A DNA stretch of 64,000 bases from Cristatella mucedo (GCA_009760855.2 WPIO01000009.1:7417001-7481000), one strand, 5' to 3'; numbered from the stretch's first letter, positions 1 through 12,732 are shown. Notes: generated by a model from the sequence alone, not told the origin. A program made the numbers and translations.

Positions 1-587
1 TGCGATACAATTCGTGTTGTCCTCGCGAGTCGAGTCCTGACGGTCGAACAAACCAGCGGAGAAATTCGTATAAACACGAAACACGTATTCTTTCCCTAGC
101 ATCCATTCTTCTGAAAGCAGCCGCCACTTTTTGAAACGTTGCATCATACACGCCGCTAAAAGAAATCGCAGTCAATCATAGTGGTATAGTGGTCGGATGC
201 CTTAATTTGTTAGTGCTCTAGCCATTGCACGCGCCAGAAGACCGGCAGACTTCGCGACCGTTCATTTCAAACCGCAGGACGCCACACGGGGGGGGGGGGG
301 CAATTGACCTTGTTGGTTAACCCTAGACCAAACGCCCTAATCTTGGAGATAGCAAAAGTATGTGAGTGGATCCTCTGTCAGCAGTCGGCGCCCGAAGAGG
401 CAGGAGTCTAGGAGCTGTCAGCGTACCCAGCGGCCTCCCTTCGAGAGGCACGGGAAGTGTTGAGGCCTCGCGCAGTTGGGTAGGCCGCGTGCCACTAGAG
501 CCTTCCTCTCGGAACGAACACGTGGGGACGATTTCGAACCGTCGCCATGTCTCTTCCTAGATGGGGTGATAATATATAATAATAACA
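1..587. other. unassigned intergenic DNA
   Basis: No coding exon or known repeat was recognised. A 12-base run of G lies near 289-300. Short open frames here have no recognisable domain. Confidence 0.5.
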
Positions 588-698
588 TAATTCATTTATA
601 TACCGCCCCAAGAGAACTTAATCTCTATTCAGGCGCTTCACATGTGCCTCGGGGCTCGAGCCCACGACCTCAGTCAGACCTTGGTCGGGGCGAGCACC
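588..698 (-). mobile_element. SINE-B copy (tRNA-derived SINE), head truncated
   Basis: This copy is in reverse orientation. It reads from the 3' tail (aattcatttatata, agagaacttaatctctattcaggcgc) into a box-B-like core (gggctcgagcccacgacctc). The 5' tRNA-like head is cut short compared with the copies at 47,838 and 63,420. Confidence 0.7.
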
Positions 699-1223
699 AA
701 CGTCTTCTGTTTTCTCCTCTTTTGAATAGCCAGATCATCATCGTATGGCTCAACCAAAAGGTCAAAGAGTGCCAGAGGCGTCGCAGAAACAGCTCGTTTG
801 GCCCTCCCTCCCTCCCCGCTGCACTTGCAACTGGGACGATTGGTATTCGGCACGCTTCGCTCGATTGGCATTCTCTCGGTTTGGCCTGAACGGCATTTGT
901 CGAGGCTTTTAGTGCTCCTGTCACTCAACGAAGAATTAAAGTTAAGGTACTTGCTCCTACTGAGCTAAGCTCAAATTTAGTCCATATAGATGGCACTTCC
1001 AACGCATCTCGTCCAGGCTGTAAGGGCTAACTGTCCCTGCTAACGAAATTATGTCCGACAAGTTCAAACTGGCAGCCTCTCATTGGCGGCTTCTCGTTTG
1101 GCACTGATTTCGGCATGCCGCTCAGGGTCTCGAGCCCTGCTCATACAAACCTCGAGGCCGTACACAGCGACCCATTATTATTACTGTTATGAGTCGTGGC
1201 TTAGAACACGTGTTTCGCCTTAA

Positions 1224-1470
1224 AATAATAATAATAATACATTTGCTAAAGAGTCCTCAGAGAATTCAATCTCTTTCTAGGCGCTTTACATTTGTTGCAA
1301 ACGAAGCACGATCGAATCGTTATTGGTAGTATGCTCAATAAACAACAAGAATAGCATGGTTAGGGGTGACATGCACAGGGTCAACGTGCAAGTATGGTTA
1401 GTGGTGGCATGCACAGTATTAGCACGCGTAAGCACACCAAGGTCGAATTACAGGGACCCTCTAAATGCTC
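1224..1470 (-). mobile_element. LINE-B 3' end (L2/CR1-like), 5'-truncated
   Basis: The element runs in reverse from its (TAA)n tail. It contains the family's conserved 3' UTR words (ctctttctaggcgctttaca, catggttaggggtgacatgc) and stops at the end of the reverse transcriptase frame (gggaccctctaaatgct). It directly abuts the SINE-B at 1,483. Confidence 0.75.
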
Positions 1471-1482
1471 TAAATAAAATAT

Positions 1483-1620
1483 AATTCAGTTGTATAGTGC
1501 CCTAAGAGAACTTAATCTCTATTCAGTTGCTTCACATGTGCCTCCGGGCTCGATCCCACGATCTCAGCCAGACTTTGCTCGGGGCGAGCACCTTAACCGC
1601 TGGACCAAGCCAGCTCGGCG
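1483..1620 (-). mobile_element. SINE-B copy, near full length
   Basis: This reverse-oriented SINE keeps both the LINE-B-like tail and the tRNA-like head (ccttaaccgctggaccaag). The box-B-like core reads gggctcgatcccacgatctc. Confidence 0.75.
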
Positions 1621-2324
1621 CTGATAAATCAAACCTCCTACAGACGTGGGTGGCGTATGCAGAAATCTCCATCGCACATGCATCGCACATCCGCCCCAGA
1701 TCAAGTGGAGTAGCCTCAGCAGCTGGTTGCGGCCTCCTTACGGCGGCATCGAGGCCTACCAGTTTATGCGGGGCTACCTCCGTGTCTGTAATTGGATAGC
1801 GCCTTCCGAGAAGTGCCTCTAGTTTAGATTCCTATTCGATGACTTTGTTCTGGCTAATCCACTGAGCACTATTGTACATAGTCTAGGTGGGTACGTAAAC
1901 TACTCCCTGCGTATTGCTTAAGGTAACGCAACGCCTTTTTCAGTCTTCCCATAGTCTTCAGTCGAGCTCACATATCGTACGAAGCAGTACACTGCTTTGG
2001 CTTGTTCTGTTCTGCGGATCCAACAGACTCGCTTTATCTTATCTGCCTGCTGGGTGGGTTGTAGTCGATGGTAGTATGTATTCACTCTGAAGGATGAGTG
2101 GTTTTAGCTGTGTTGCTTACCTCCTGCTTTTATCGAATGAACTCCGACAATGCCATCATTGCTGGAAACTCGTCGTTTGTTAGGATGCATACCAACTAAT
2201 GCCGCGATCGTCCCCCTCAGGTATGTCGTTCCGCACGAACACGTGGCCATGCACCTACCCACGGTCACTGCCCCCTAGCTCACAGGACAAGCTGAGCCCT
2301 GCCTCGACGGCTGCCGCTCCCTGG

Positions 2325-2478
2325 CTGACCTTGCAAGCAGAGCTGACCTTGCAAGCAGAGCTGACCTTGCAAGCAGAGCTGACCTTGCAAGCAGAGCTGA
2401 CCTTGCAAGCAGAGCTGACCTTGCAAGCAAGCAGAGCTGACCTTGCAAGCAGAGCAGACCTTGCAAGCAAGCAGAGCT
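2325..2478. repeat. 18-bp minisatellite
   Basis: About eight tandem copies of ctgaccttgcaagcagag are present, with one or two units enlarged by an extra aagc or changed by one base. Because the unit is a multiple of three, the array stays open on both strands, for example as a six-residue LTLQAE repeat on plus. That openness is a property of the repeat and is not evidence of a gene. Confidence 0.95.
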
Positions 2479-3364
2479 CGCCTCTGCAGCTGCAGCGATT
2501 CGCAGTCGCGCTCTTGAGCTCTTGTCTAAGAGGGCGTTAGCCGCCCACCACTCACAGCTCAAAGGCTTGTGTGGCAACGGCGTGCCCCTGATGTGCCGCC
2601 GCCGTACCTGTTTGTCCGTGTAGCCTAAAGCAATTTTGATAATGTCGCAAGCGTGGCATTGCAACGCGACCGTGACAGGTGATTTCGTGAGCCAGGGTGT
2701 GCTCGGCATCCTTCTGCAATCTGTCCTGTCTTGATTCGGTCGGCCAAATCACCACCGTGGCCAAAGCCGAAAGTTAAATGGCTTCCTGCACTAGAGTGAC
2801 TGCCGGAATCACGAAGCTCTTTGCTTAAAGTTCAGTCATTCCTTCGAAAGTAAACTAAACTAAAGTAAGTAAAGGGAACTACCCTCTTAGCCATGTGACG
2901 AATGCAGGTGGAACTAACGCGTCGAAGTGCGGCTAACTAACTATTCATAGAAACGGATCCAATGCATACAGGTATGTAGATCAGCAGGCAACGGTCCCCT
3001 CGGACATGGGTCCAGACTTTTTCGTGAGAAGACCTGGCTATTTTGACCTCGAGCTCAGAGAAGTCAGTACAAGCCCCGGGAAGGGGATATCTGATTTATT
3101 TCGAATTTTCTTCACTTGCATAACACCAAAACCAGTGATCATGATCCAAGCGGTTCTCGAGCGCCGTAAGATATAAAAAAAAGCTGATAACTGATGACTA
3201 TAGTGGTCGGCGCAACGTAAAGTCGATTATTATCGACCTGCATTTAGCTGCCTCCTAAAATTCTGGCCGAGAGCTGTATCTAGTTGAACCTGCCTCGTGT
3301 GAAGATTTGGTTAACTGTCAACTTTCGGCTTCCCCGACTCTACAGACTCTATCTAATCCCTTGC

Positions 3365-3995
3365 ATACGAGCATTGTCTAGGCTTTATCATGCCACTACA
3401 GCGGACTATGAATATGGCTGCAAGGCTGGTCTTCAAGTCCCAGCGGTTTGAGCACGTGTCACCTTTGCTGAAAGAGCTAGGATGGTTGCCGGTTGAGCAA
3501 AGGATACAGAGCAAAGTTCTTATGCTGACCCACAAGGCCGCCACAGCTTGGCTCCTTCGTACCTAGCTGAACTGCTGCATCAGTTTCAGCCTGTTCGCGC
3601 CCTCAGGTCCTGTGTGGACAGTAAATTAGCTGTCCCATTCCTCCGCTTAAAGACAGTTGGCGACAGAAGCTTTAGCTCTGCAGGTCCTAGACTGTGGAAC
3701 TCGCTTCCACAATTCTTACGCAACGACATCTACTCTCCAACTGCCGACTATGGCACATTTTTTTCAGCGGTCCTGAACTGCTACTTCTATGCTACTCACT
3801 ACCTCAACTGCTCTCCTAACTCTGCTATGCTTCCCACTTTCTCTTTGTTGCGTGAGACGAAGTCTGTTGGTTACCGAATGCGTACCGAAAGCCGCTTAGG
3901 CTGTGAGTGCGCTATACAAAACTCCCCCTGCGTAACACCCACATGGTCTTTATGACTTTGTGGAGTTACTGACGGAGATACATTACATTACATAC
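3365..3995 (+). mobile_element. LINE-A 3' end, 5'-truncated, young
   Basis: The plus strand encodes the C-terminal tail of an L2/CR1-like reverse transcriptase. Residues APSYLAELLHQF, VPFLRLK and GPRLWNSLPQF are clear at 3,548-3,760. A short 3' UTR follows and ends in a gagatacattacatta microsatellite-like tail. The 5' part (before 3,548) carries frame breaks. The last 310 bases are almost identical to the copy at 61,858. Confidence 0.85.
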
Positions 3996-6050
3996 GAGAA
4001 TTATCTACGCTAAGTTTTCTTCGCAGTTATGCTAGCACTCTTCGCTTTATCTTTTACTCGTCGGCCGTCATAGTTTCAAGCTGGGCTTTAACGCATCGTC
4101 TGGGTCGCCGGCTTCTCTGACGTTCAGGTCACCTGTAGTTCAATTGGCCGCAGGTAGGTGAACACCTCAGAGCTTCCGCCTGATCAAAACTCGAACACAG
4201 TTCTAGCGCCCTCACCAATCGGCAGGCAAACATCTCTACGCACACTTGCACCAGCGATTGCAACTCAGCATTGCCACTAATCGCTGGTGGCGTCTTACGA
4301 AAATTTTATCATTCTCTGCCGAATATTCTTTTCAACATTTGGTCAGGGTATCGTTAACAATGTACGGCTTCTCTAGTTGCTGAGCACTCACCCGCCGGCA
4401 GATATTCAAAAAGCTTCGAGCAATTAACTTTCTGCTAATCGGTTCAAGAACTCCAATCCGTATGCTTTTACGACTGTCGATTCAGCAACTTTGATTTTGT
4501 CTTAACCAAACGAAGTTGCGGACTTTTAAGGCACATAGATCGCAGTATTCCCTTAAAAAAGCCAAATATCGATGACACAACTGTTACAGTGGCCACGGCA
4601 AATCACGACAAAAATCAACAGAGAGAGAGAGAGAGAGAGAGAGAACATAGTTAGCTCAAGATAGACAATGGGTGTTCCCTACAGATCGCAGAGTATAGGC
4701 ATACGACACATGTAATGTCACTGCATTCATCTCGCCAAAAAAACGGGCAGGTCATTATGCACATTACGAGAGCGCTATCAACGGGTCATACGACGCTTAG
4801 AGCAGACACTGTCAGCGGCACGATCGCAGACTGTCCAGACAACTTGATCAGCATCTGAGCAGCGCTCAAACGCAGCTGCAGCCGCTACAGCTTCATTCTC
4901 GAAGCAACCAATAAACAAACTGTAGTACGTTCCACGACAGCATTAATCTGCAGATGGCGGTCTTCACTTTGTTCACCAGGCCGTTGTGTCGATCAACGCA
5001 CGTGACACCTACACGCTCCTTGCAGAGCCTGCGCGACGGGCTCCCAAACCGCATTTCAGGTTACACGATTTCCCTACAATATGCTTAGTCACGACTTCTG
5101 CTAATGCATCGATGGTCGCCTTATCGTTCCGGACATTCTCAAGATTTACCTTGTATTTACTTTTACTCCAGTGAGTTCATTCCTCGATGAGTTCATCCCT
5201 GCTATCAGCAGACTGCAGATAAGCTGTTGGCTTTATTGCAGGCATTGAAGTCAATAGTCGGAATGCTTAGAGTCACCTATCGTTCTAGCTTTTCTTTTCG
5301 AACAGCTAAGCTCCTCTGAAAATACTACGCCAGCCGCCTCTAAATGCGTTCGCTCTTTTGTCGAAGGTACGTTCAAAGTTCGCTCGCCACTCATCGATAG
5401 CGACACGTGCTCTTTTGTTGAAGGCGTGCTCCGTGTTGGCTTGCCACTGACAGATATCAAGAGACTTTACTCAGGCTCGCGGATATAATCATAACCTACG
5501 AGACTAGCACAGGTGAATGGCTTACTGCAAAGAATCGAGAAACAATTCAGAAATCTTACTACCGGTCCCACTTCTGACTCCAAATACCCTTGACATTGAT
5601 GCCATCCGTTGCAGAATGGCTTCCTCTGCCATTCTGCTTAAGCCTCCTACCGACTTTCCCTCCTTACTGCTATGCTATTACACGACGCTAGCCAGCCTCT
5701 GAGACGAGCTTGCACCTTTTACTGAACGGCAGGTCTGTCCCAGCCCAGATGTTTGTTTTTTGGTTTACGGCTGATACAAAGATTGCAAAGAATGCCAAAT
5801 GCAGGCTTGAAGAAAGCCGCCCAAAAGTCGGGACTCACTGTCTACCGCTTGCATTTGAGTATTATTGTAGGTACTATCAGTCCATGCTATCTAAAGGGGT
5901 CCAAATTGTCTGGAGAACTAGTCAATTCATGGATCAATAGGCCAAAGGTGTTTTGTCCACTATTGATCATCTTGTCCACTATCGATAATCACTATTGGCC
6001 ATCATTTCACCAGGACTTCACCGTGAACTTCTGCGTAAAGCAGGTGCTTC
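3996..6050. other. unassigned DNA with a short GA repeat and an imperfect tandem repeat
   Basis: No gene was recognised. A (GA)n tract lies at about 4,619-4,644. An imperfect tandem duplication of about 57 bp lies at about 5,350-5,463; on minus it reads as two related peptides ending PSTKEH and PSTKER. The rest shows nothing I can name. Confidence 0.5.
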
Positions 6051-6430
6051 TTTACATTATTTTTAAATGTTTTTCAGTCGGGCATATCGTGACCTCAGTC
6101 GGGAGTGGAGCTCTTCACTTTGAGAGCGTACGAACTCTAGGCACGGTCGCCAAAGATGTTGATGCTGTTTGAATCCACAGATTAATGACTCGAGTCAGAT
6201 CAGCGGGCGGTACTATGTCAGGCCTGATTTGGAAGTAATGCCGCCGGTAGTGCAGAGCCAGGAGAAAGGAGGAGCGTAAAAGCGAGTAACAGAACCTACA
6301 AGTCGATACGCTGCTTGATGGGGAGCCAGTGCAGGTCGGCAAGATGCTGGGTACTGGTAACGGTGATTGCTTCGCTCACGGCAGACAAGCCCGGGTGCTG
6401 CATTTCGCACCGTGAGTGCCTTACAGGACA
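6050..6430 (-). mobile_element. degenerate LINE-B-related 3' region
   Basis: In reverse orientation the words gacctcagtcgggagtggag and agcgtacgaactctaggcac match the end of the LINE-B reverse transcriptase frame. A neighbouring stretch resembles the flank of the copy near 34,800. It is more diverged than the other copies and its limits are uncertain. Confidence 0.55.
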
Positions 6431-6817
6431 GACCGGAAAATCTGGGAGCAATGAGTTGCGGAAGTCAAGACGGACGTAATAACTCTTGGTTGTTGTTTCT
6501 CTTGAGTTTTAAGGCATTTGAATGGAGATTAGTTATCTTAGGGTTTTGTAGCTCGGGACTATAGCGCTCGAACAAGCCCAGCGAAAGTTCGGCTGCTAGA
6601 CCTCTACCTCGTGACCGACGGTGGTCAAACTGGCACCTCGGAGTAGCACGCTAACGTATCATAGGAGCCTTCCGTAGCATACAGAAATTCACACAATGGC
6701 CTGGCGAAACAGCAATTAATATTGCTCACACACCAGAAATCGGTCTACGTACTTGCGTGCGAATCTGGGTGTATTCAATTGCAGTCGATAACCATCTGAT
6801 AATTCGATATTAAAGAT

Positions 6818-6905
6818 GATAATAATAATAATAATTATAATAATAGAAAACGTATGCAGCCTTCTAAATGAGCCAAATCTCTTTCTAGGCACTTTAGATA
6901 TGCTG
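6818..6905 (-). mobile_element. LINE-B 3' tail fragment
   Basis: A (TAA)n-like tail is followed by the family signature ctctttctaggcactttaga in reverse orientation. Only the extreme 3' end is preserved. Confidence 0.6.
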
Positions 6906-6984
6906 GGAAAAGAAGCGTTTTAATAGATTACAGCGATACACTGCCCAATTTCAGCATGCTTAAGAACACGCAAAGCAATTCATA

Positions 6985-7228
6985 TAATGGAATGTAATGT
7001 ATCTCCGTTTGTACCTCCAAAAAAGACCGAGCGGGGCTGAGCTACGAAAGAGAGCTCTCTACTCTACAGCCTGGGCCGCTTTCGGCGAGCATTCGGTAGC
7101 CAGCAGACTTCGTCTAGCGCTGCAAAGAGGAAGTGAGAAGCATCAGCCGAGTGAGGAGAGCAGTTGAGGTAGCGAGCAAGCAGCAGCTCAGGACTGCCGG
7201 AAAGGATGTGCCATAGTAGGCAGCATTA
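6985..7228 (-). mobile_element. LINE-A 3' end, diverged
   Basis: Reverse orientation: the sequence starts with aatgtaatgtatctccgt and continues through the conserved 3' region (ggcattcggtagccagcaga-like words). It ends about 105 bp upstream of the carrier exon at 7,334, inside the intron that precedes it. Confidence 0.7.
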
Positions 7229-7333
7229 GAGCTGATGTCGCTTCATAATTGTGGTCCGTGGCACAGGACTTTAGCTCAGGAGCCGCTGCAGCGCCACAGA
7301 GTAACTTATGTGTACGCCTTTCCTCGTGGTCAG

Positions 7334-9938
7334 GTCAAGACTCACCTGCAGTCGCGCTCTGCCAAGGCGATAGCAGTGGGCCACCAGCACGACCACTACG
7401 GCATGTGGCAGGCGCTTCGCGACATCTACGGTCAGCACGGCCTTCGCGGCCTGTGGCGCGGCTCTGGCGGCGCTCTGGCGCGAGTTCTCGTCGGCTCCTC
7501 CATTCAGCTTCCGACCTTCGCTCTGGGCAGGCAGTACATCATCTCCACGAAGGTGAGCACCTCGCCGTTTGCGCCAGATTGCCTCTCCTTGGCCGCCACC
7601 ATCGTGCAGCAGGCTTTTGGCTGGCGCATTGGTTTCGTCATTGGTCCCCGAAGTGGGCAGACTTCGGGTGGAATTTTTTTTTTTTGCTGCAACGGCTGGA
7701 GCTTTAAGGAGGTTCAAAGTTTAATTGAAACTTCTGCAAGTACGAAGCCATCGGCGAGTGGTGCGGCAAAAGTAGTCGTCAATTTTTCTTGGAATCCTGT
7801 GAGATCCTACCTCCTCCCCCCCCCCCGTTGTAAGGTAGAGTTATGACGGCTGCTTCGTTTCACTTTCCCAAATGGCCGCGTCTCACGCATAGAGAGAGAC
7901 TACGAGAAAGTCACGAAAAGCCGCGTAAAGTAAAGTAAAAGTACAAGTAAAGTTTAGCTGATTCAATAGCCTCATTTGTGTAGCAGCAGATGAGCCTTGG
8001 CGGCTAACCACCCCGGTGGACAATAAAGGATTGTCTGATGCACTATTCGAACCTCTAGTTTTGATTATCGTCGCGAACAGCACGGAACGCCAGCCGACGA
8101 GCAACACCACCAGTTTATTGCACTTCACATGGAGCAGGGGGAAGCACAACTCTCCTCGCCGCTCTCGCCCACCGGAGTGTCTCCGACTCTGCTTTCAAAA
8201 CAATCACTAATAACACATCCCGCCCGCATACTACATCTAGAGTCGCAGCCCACTCGTGCAGCGCAGCGATTCGGGGCAGTACCATTAATTAAACGAAACC
8301 GCAGAACCTACGACTCGTGAAGATGCTTATAGAGTGTTGATATCGTGCCAGAGCCTCAATAAATCTGATGAAACCTTTACATTCATCGCCTTTTATGGTC
8401 TAGTCACCGTTGGGCATGAATCAGAGGCAAAACCACATCCGAACGTTGTTAGGCGATGGTTTTGGTTACGACCGAACTCACTTTAGTAGAAACTCGATGT
8501 TCTACAGTCTCTGGCCTCCTCGCGTCCAACTTTCCTTTAGTTGTTGCTTGTCGAAAGATTGCTTATTGTGGACGAAATTCGAGCGATAGAGGCGCGAATT
8601 GCGTTCGTTTCGGACTTTGTGTGACTTGGAGTTTCGAACCTTCTGTTGTGCCTCTTTTAAGAGTCTTTGTGTCACTCTATCCAGGAGTGTACAGGATGGT
8701 TACAAATATTCGAGAGGCTAAATTTATGAGATGTGGCGCATTCTTCTCAATCGGAATGGCACGGAAACTGCCGACGGTAAAATAGATTTCGTAATCTGCT
8801 CCGAAGACGAAGTTCTGCGTTTCCAAATGTCGCAGGGGAAGGGTGGAGTGGCTCGGCGAGAGCCAGCAGCAGCGGGCTTAGGAGAAGGCTATGCGAGAGC
8901 CGGCAGCAGTGGGCTGAGGAGAAGGCTAGGCGGCACTTTCGACGCGAGACTTTAGCCGAACGAACTTTCGGTTAGGCAGGCTCTCGCGAATTTGGGTGCG
9001 AACTGGAGTGCAGCGGCGGTGCGTCGCCGGAGCAGGAGTGCTAACGTTCACTTTGGATCTACGAGCAGCCAGCGGCGAGAGCTCGGCTCTCTGCACTGGC
9101 GTCTGCTGAATACTCGCGCTCGAAGCTGCGGACAGGCCTGGTTATGCTGAAACCTGTCACGTGTCCTGCCGGTATGTGGCCTCTCGGCTATGCCAACGCT
9201 CTGGTGCCGTGCAAATTGGCTATTTGTCATTCGTCTATCCTCAAAAGAGATCGACGAGGAAGACCAAAATGGCGAGCTCTGTCTGTACGGCCGACGTTCG
9301 GTTGACGGTTGGTAATCGGTCGACGAGATCGGTCATCATCGTACTTCACGAAGCTAAGAATGGAGGTTTTGCATTTGAGAAAGTAGGAAGGAAGAAGTAG
9401 CAAACGGCAGCTCGAAAAGACTCGCCAGACAAGAGTTCAGCGGGAGTTCAATCAGGCTCTTGGATCAGCCGAGACTTGGATTCCCGATTGTATCGTGGGC
9501 GTGGCGCCTCAGCCCTGCTCCGACTGTAATAAATTAGACGTGTTCTAAGCGACGTTAGTACTATCCACTAGCCTATCGGCACAGTTGACTTACTTCTCCA
9601 CTGTTTTGCAGGTTTTTAAAGAAGACAGCTGGTGGAATTCACTGTTTGCGAGCTTGGTGAGTGGCTGCCTGACTACGATGGCCGGGACCCCTTTCGACGT
9701 GGTATCAACAAGGCTGTACAACCAGCGAGTCGACAAGGCTACCGGTACCGGAGTGCTCTACAAAGGCGTGGCCGACTGCTTTCGGAAAACGTACGCCGCC
9801 GAAGGACTGTGGGGATTCTACAAGGGCTGGGCCGCCAGCTTCTTTCGGCTGGTTCCTCATACTGTACTGAACCTGGTTTTCTGGGACCGTCTCCGCTATG
9901 GATACTTCGAATTGCTCGGACGACGACATGCAAAATAA
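7334..9938 (+). CDS. SLC25A35: mitochondrial carrier, SLC25A34/35 type, last two coding exons
   Basis: This encodes the C-terminal part of a six-helix mitochondrial carrier of the inner membrane, closest to the poorly characterised SLC25A34/35 group (solute uncertain). Exon 7,334-7,552 follows an acceptor (gtggtcag) and ends AAG|gtgagc. Exon 9,612-9,938 follows tgttttgcag and ends at TAA; both join in phase 0. The first exon opens with VKTHLQ, the end of the second carrier signature, then AVGHQH and GLRGLWRG. The second exon carries the third signature as TPFDVVSTRLYNQ, then GLWGFYKG and a helix-6 segment. About 180 residues are present against roughly 300 for the family, so the first repeat and most of helix 3 are missing. 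I searched upstream by eye and found no 5' exons; they may lie left of the window. Family identity is firm; the subfamily call is from memory of conserved sequence. Confidence 0.85.
7987..8053 (-). mobile_element. SINE-A fragment, degenerate
   Basis: Reverse orientation, tail half only. The words caataaaggat and ctattcgaacct correspond to the region around the SINE-A box B. Only about 65 bp can be aligned by eye. Confidence 0.45.
8856..8929. repeat. 37-bp tandem duplication
   Basis: Two adjacent 37-bp units share gcgagagcc, gcagcagcgggct or gcagcagtgggct, and aggagaaggcta. They differ at only a few positions. Confidence 0.85.
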
Positions 9939-10183
9939 GCATAGCCTCTACATAGCATCTACAGTATACCAGCACCGCCCAGCGTGGAGAAAAAGTGCCT
10001 GCAAAAGATGTTGTATTCGCGAATCTCATCAAGCCCATCCTCATCATCATCATTATCTAGAATCTATCTGTTAACTCTAGAAGGATGACCAGCGCTTGGT
10101 CAGCCTTAGGAGGGCTAAATGGGGTAATTTCTTACCCATACTGGTATAGGTGGTGTAGCAGCGAAGCAGACACACGGATAGAA

Positions 10184-10189
10184 ATTAAA
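10184..10189 (+). terminator. possible poly(A) signal of the carrier gene
   Basis: ATTAAA lies about 245 bases after the stop codon. A canonical AATAAA lies further on at 10,612-10,617. Which one is used cannot be told from sequence. Confidence 0.4.
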
Positions 10190-10617
10190 TCAACTAGCTT
10201 GAACTGACTTGGTTTACATCTATGACTTAATAATGGGCGGCAATTTTTGCTAAGAATATCTAACTCTGGCGGGGTTAGTCATGTGTAGCAGCGCTGCCAA
10301 ACTCGGAGTATGCTAGTATATATACTTTTAATTATAGAAGCGTGGCCTGTTTTGTGAACGCAAAGTAGTGTTTATCAGATACGGCGCAAGTATTACCACT
10401 TTATTTTAAAGCCGCCGTCTCTCGTGACCAGATTGCCCAGCCATTAGGCTCTGTAGCTGTTCGTAAGACTGATTCAGCCTCTATACGCAGAGGGGTGAGG
10501 TCAGTCATTCTTAATGCATAAATCCTTTCAAGCTGACGTCATCTCGCGAACTGGTCGTCACTGGTGACACACTGTGCAAACTTCTGACTTCGTAAGTCGA
10601 CATATTATAAAAATAAA

Positions 10618-12732
10618 TGATTGCACAGCGCGATAGGAGAACTAAAATCCTTTCAATTTACTTGGCTGTTTGCTAGAAAGAAAGCTTGTAAATTGATTAG
10701 GGACTAAGCAATTAGTGATTGCACAGTTCCATCTAACAGTTTCGCAGCTAATATGTCTTTAGGTCCTCGAAATGACTTGGTAGGCGAGGCAGTTAAGATA
10801 CCTCTCAAAACACCAAGCGCGAGTGGATTCTACCTAGCTCATAAGTAACCGACCGTTTGGTGACTTGCCAAAGCGAGTGTCAAAGCAAACTCTTGAAACG
10901 CGGGCCAAGGCAAACTGATTACACACCGGGAACGTTCGGGAATGAACCGAGTATAAAGGCACGGTATGGAACAGCAATAAACCGTACTCTTAAGCAGACA
11001 TTTGAAACCCATGGAAGAATACAAAGGGTCAGCCGTTTAAACAGCATCACTAATAGCAACGATCCGGCATCAGCCGAAGCCTGCAGCCCACCCCACTTGT
11101 TGGGCATCAACAGATTGCCGCCTGCATGACTCAACCCTGAGACCACCGTGGTGAGCTGCATGCACCTTACCTACTGCTGTGCTAATACCGAGGAGCAGAC
11201 GAGCCATCATTTGGCTATGCCTCAGAACCTAGAACAGCCAGGTGAGCACTTCAATACCATACTCAAGCAGGGACCTAAAATTCGGTTACAACTATTGCAG
11301 CTTATCAAAAGTAGCAGAGATGTATTGGTCCTAGCTATGACCTTTGAGAGCACGCATAACTAGCAACATATTGAACATAACTGCAGAGTGTACGAAGCTG
11401 CCGATACTCAACCGGTAGGGCCTCTCTTAACCGAACATGGAAGAAGAGACTGGCATTAGGAATATAGCGATTAGAAGAGAGAAAGATGGATTACCAATAG
11501 TTCTCAGTTTCGGTTAAGTTTTAAGCTTGTAACTATTTATCTAATTCCCTTAGTTCAAAGACTGCTCTTAAACTGATCGTTAGATTAGATTAGATACGTT
11601 AGATTGCTTACACATACCAGATTAGCGTAAGCTCACAAGTTATTTGGAGAACGGGGTACTAGTCTATAGGTAAGCCAGTAATATAGATTCCGTGATATGT
11701 AGCTACTCTTTCTGCTCATATAGCTTCCGGCCGGTAAGTTTCGACGACCCACGTAAGATATACTCACAGCTTATTAAACATTGGGCTGCTTGTCGAAACA
11801 GAAAAAGGCTCCAATGGCATAAGATTTTCCAGACCACTATTCCCTAGTACCCTGCTTATTGGAGTCCATTCTTTCATACAAAGTTTCTGTATAACATCCT
11901 GACGCGGCCGGGTTAGAACTGGCTCTTTACCCTGACCTGATTAGTAAATAGATAGCGACTACTCCAGCCAAATTGGTAATGTTGCATAAGGATTCTAGGC
12001 CTTCACTTTTACAGAGTTCGACAAGTGTGCCACTTCTCGAGGGTCAGCCAGCACCAAATTATAACTGTTCTAAAACGGCCGTCATGAAAACAACCAAAAT
12101 GCTAACGATTTGGTGTCATTTTGCCACCACCACACTTCAACGCCGTGGCTCTACCGCGTGAGTGATCAGCCGCAATTGCAAATGCTACTAACGCTACGAT
12201 TAGGCAAATCGTCTTTATTACACACTGGCCTAGTGGCGATAGGGATATTTTTTTCGCAACAGCACATCGGCTACTATTAGTTCTGCGCCAGGCGCAATGC
12301 TCTAAAGTACCAAGGAGACGAACGACTCACAAGACAGGACAGCTGTCCAAATGGATGCCGAGAACTAAGGCCGACCAGCATCGCGGGACCACAACTCGAT
12401 TTCCCCAAGAGTATAGTTATGGCCGTCACATACTTCAAACGCGCAAATAAATAATACTGAGGCGTCTTTACTCGGCAAGTTAAAATGCGATACATCTTTG
12501 CAGCACTCGGTACAATCACTGATATGGGCAATCGCCTAGGTATGCCTAATGCATCGGTGCGAGTGCCACACCATTGGTATCCAAGCAAGAAAAGCGGGTT
12601 CCTCGGCTGATAGGTAAAATTTTCAAGCAATATGACCGGCACAATCAAGGCCAGCTTCTAACTACGGTGAAACGTCAGTCTTTTGCACCAGCTAACCGGC
12701 CAGCAGATAACTACGAAATCGTGACAAGTCAG
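10618..12732. other. intergenic DNA with nothing recognised
   Basis: Open frames such as those near 10,857-11,363 and 12,277-12,648 show no family motifs, and I found no copy of the four retroelement families. This interval separates the convergent 3' ends of the carrier gene and DNMT1. Confidence 0.5.

Larger units (their letters stand above)
7553..9611 (+). other. intron of the carrier gene
   Basis: This 2.06-kb intron is bounded by gtgagc and tgttttgcag. It holds a degenerate SINE-A tail near 7,987-8,053, a 37-bp tandem duplication at 8,856-8,929 and a run of T at 7,674-7,685. No nested gene was seen. Confidence 0.75.
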
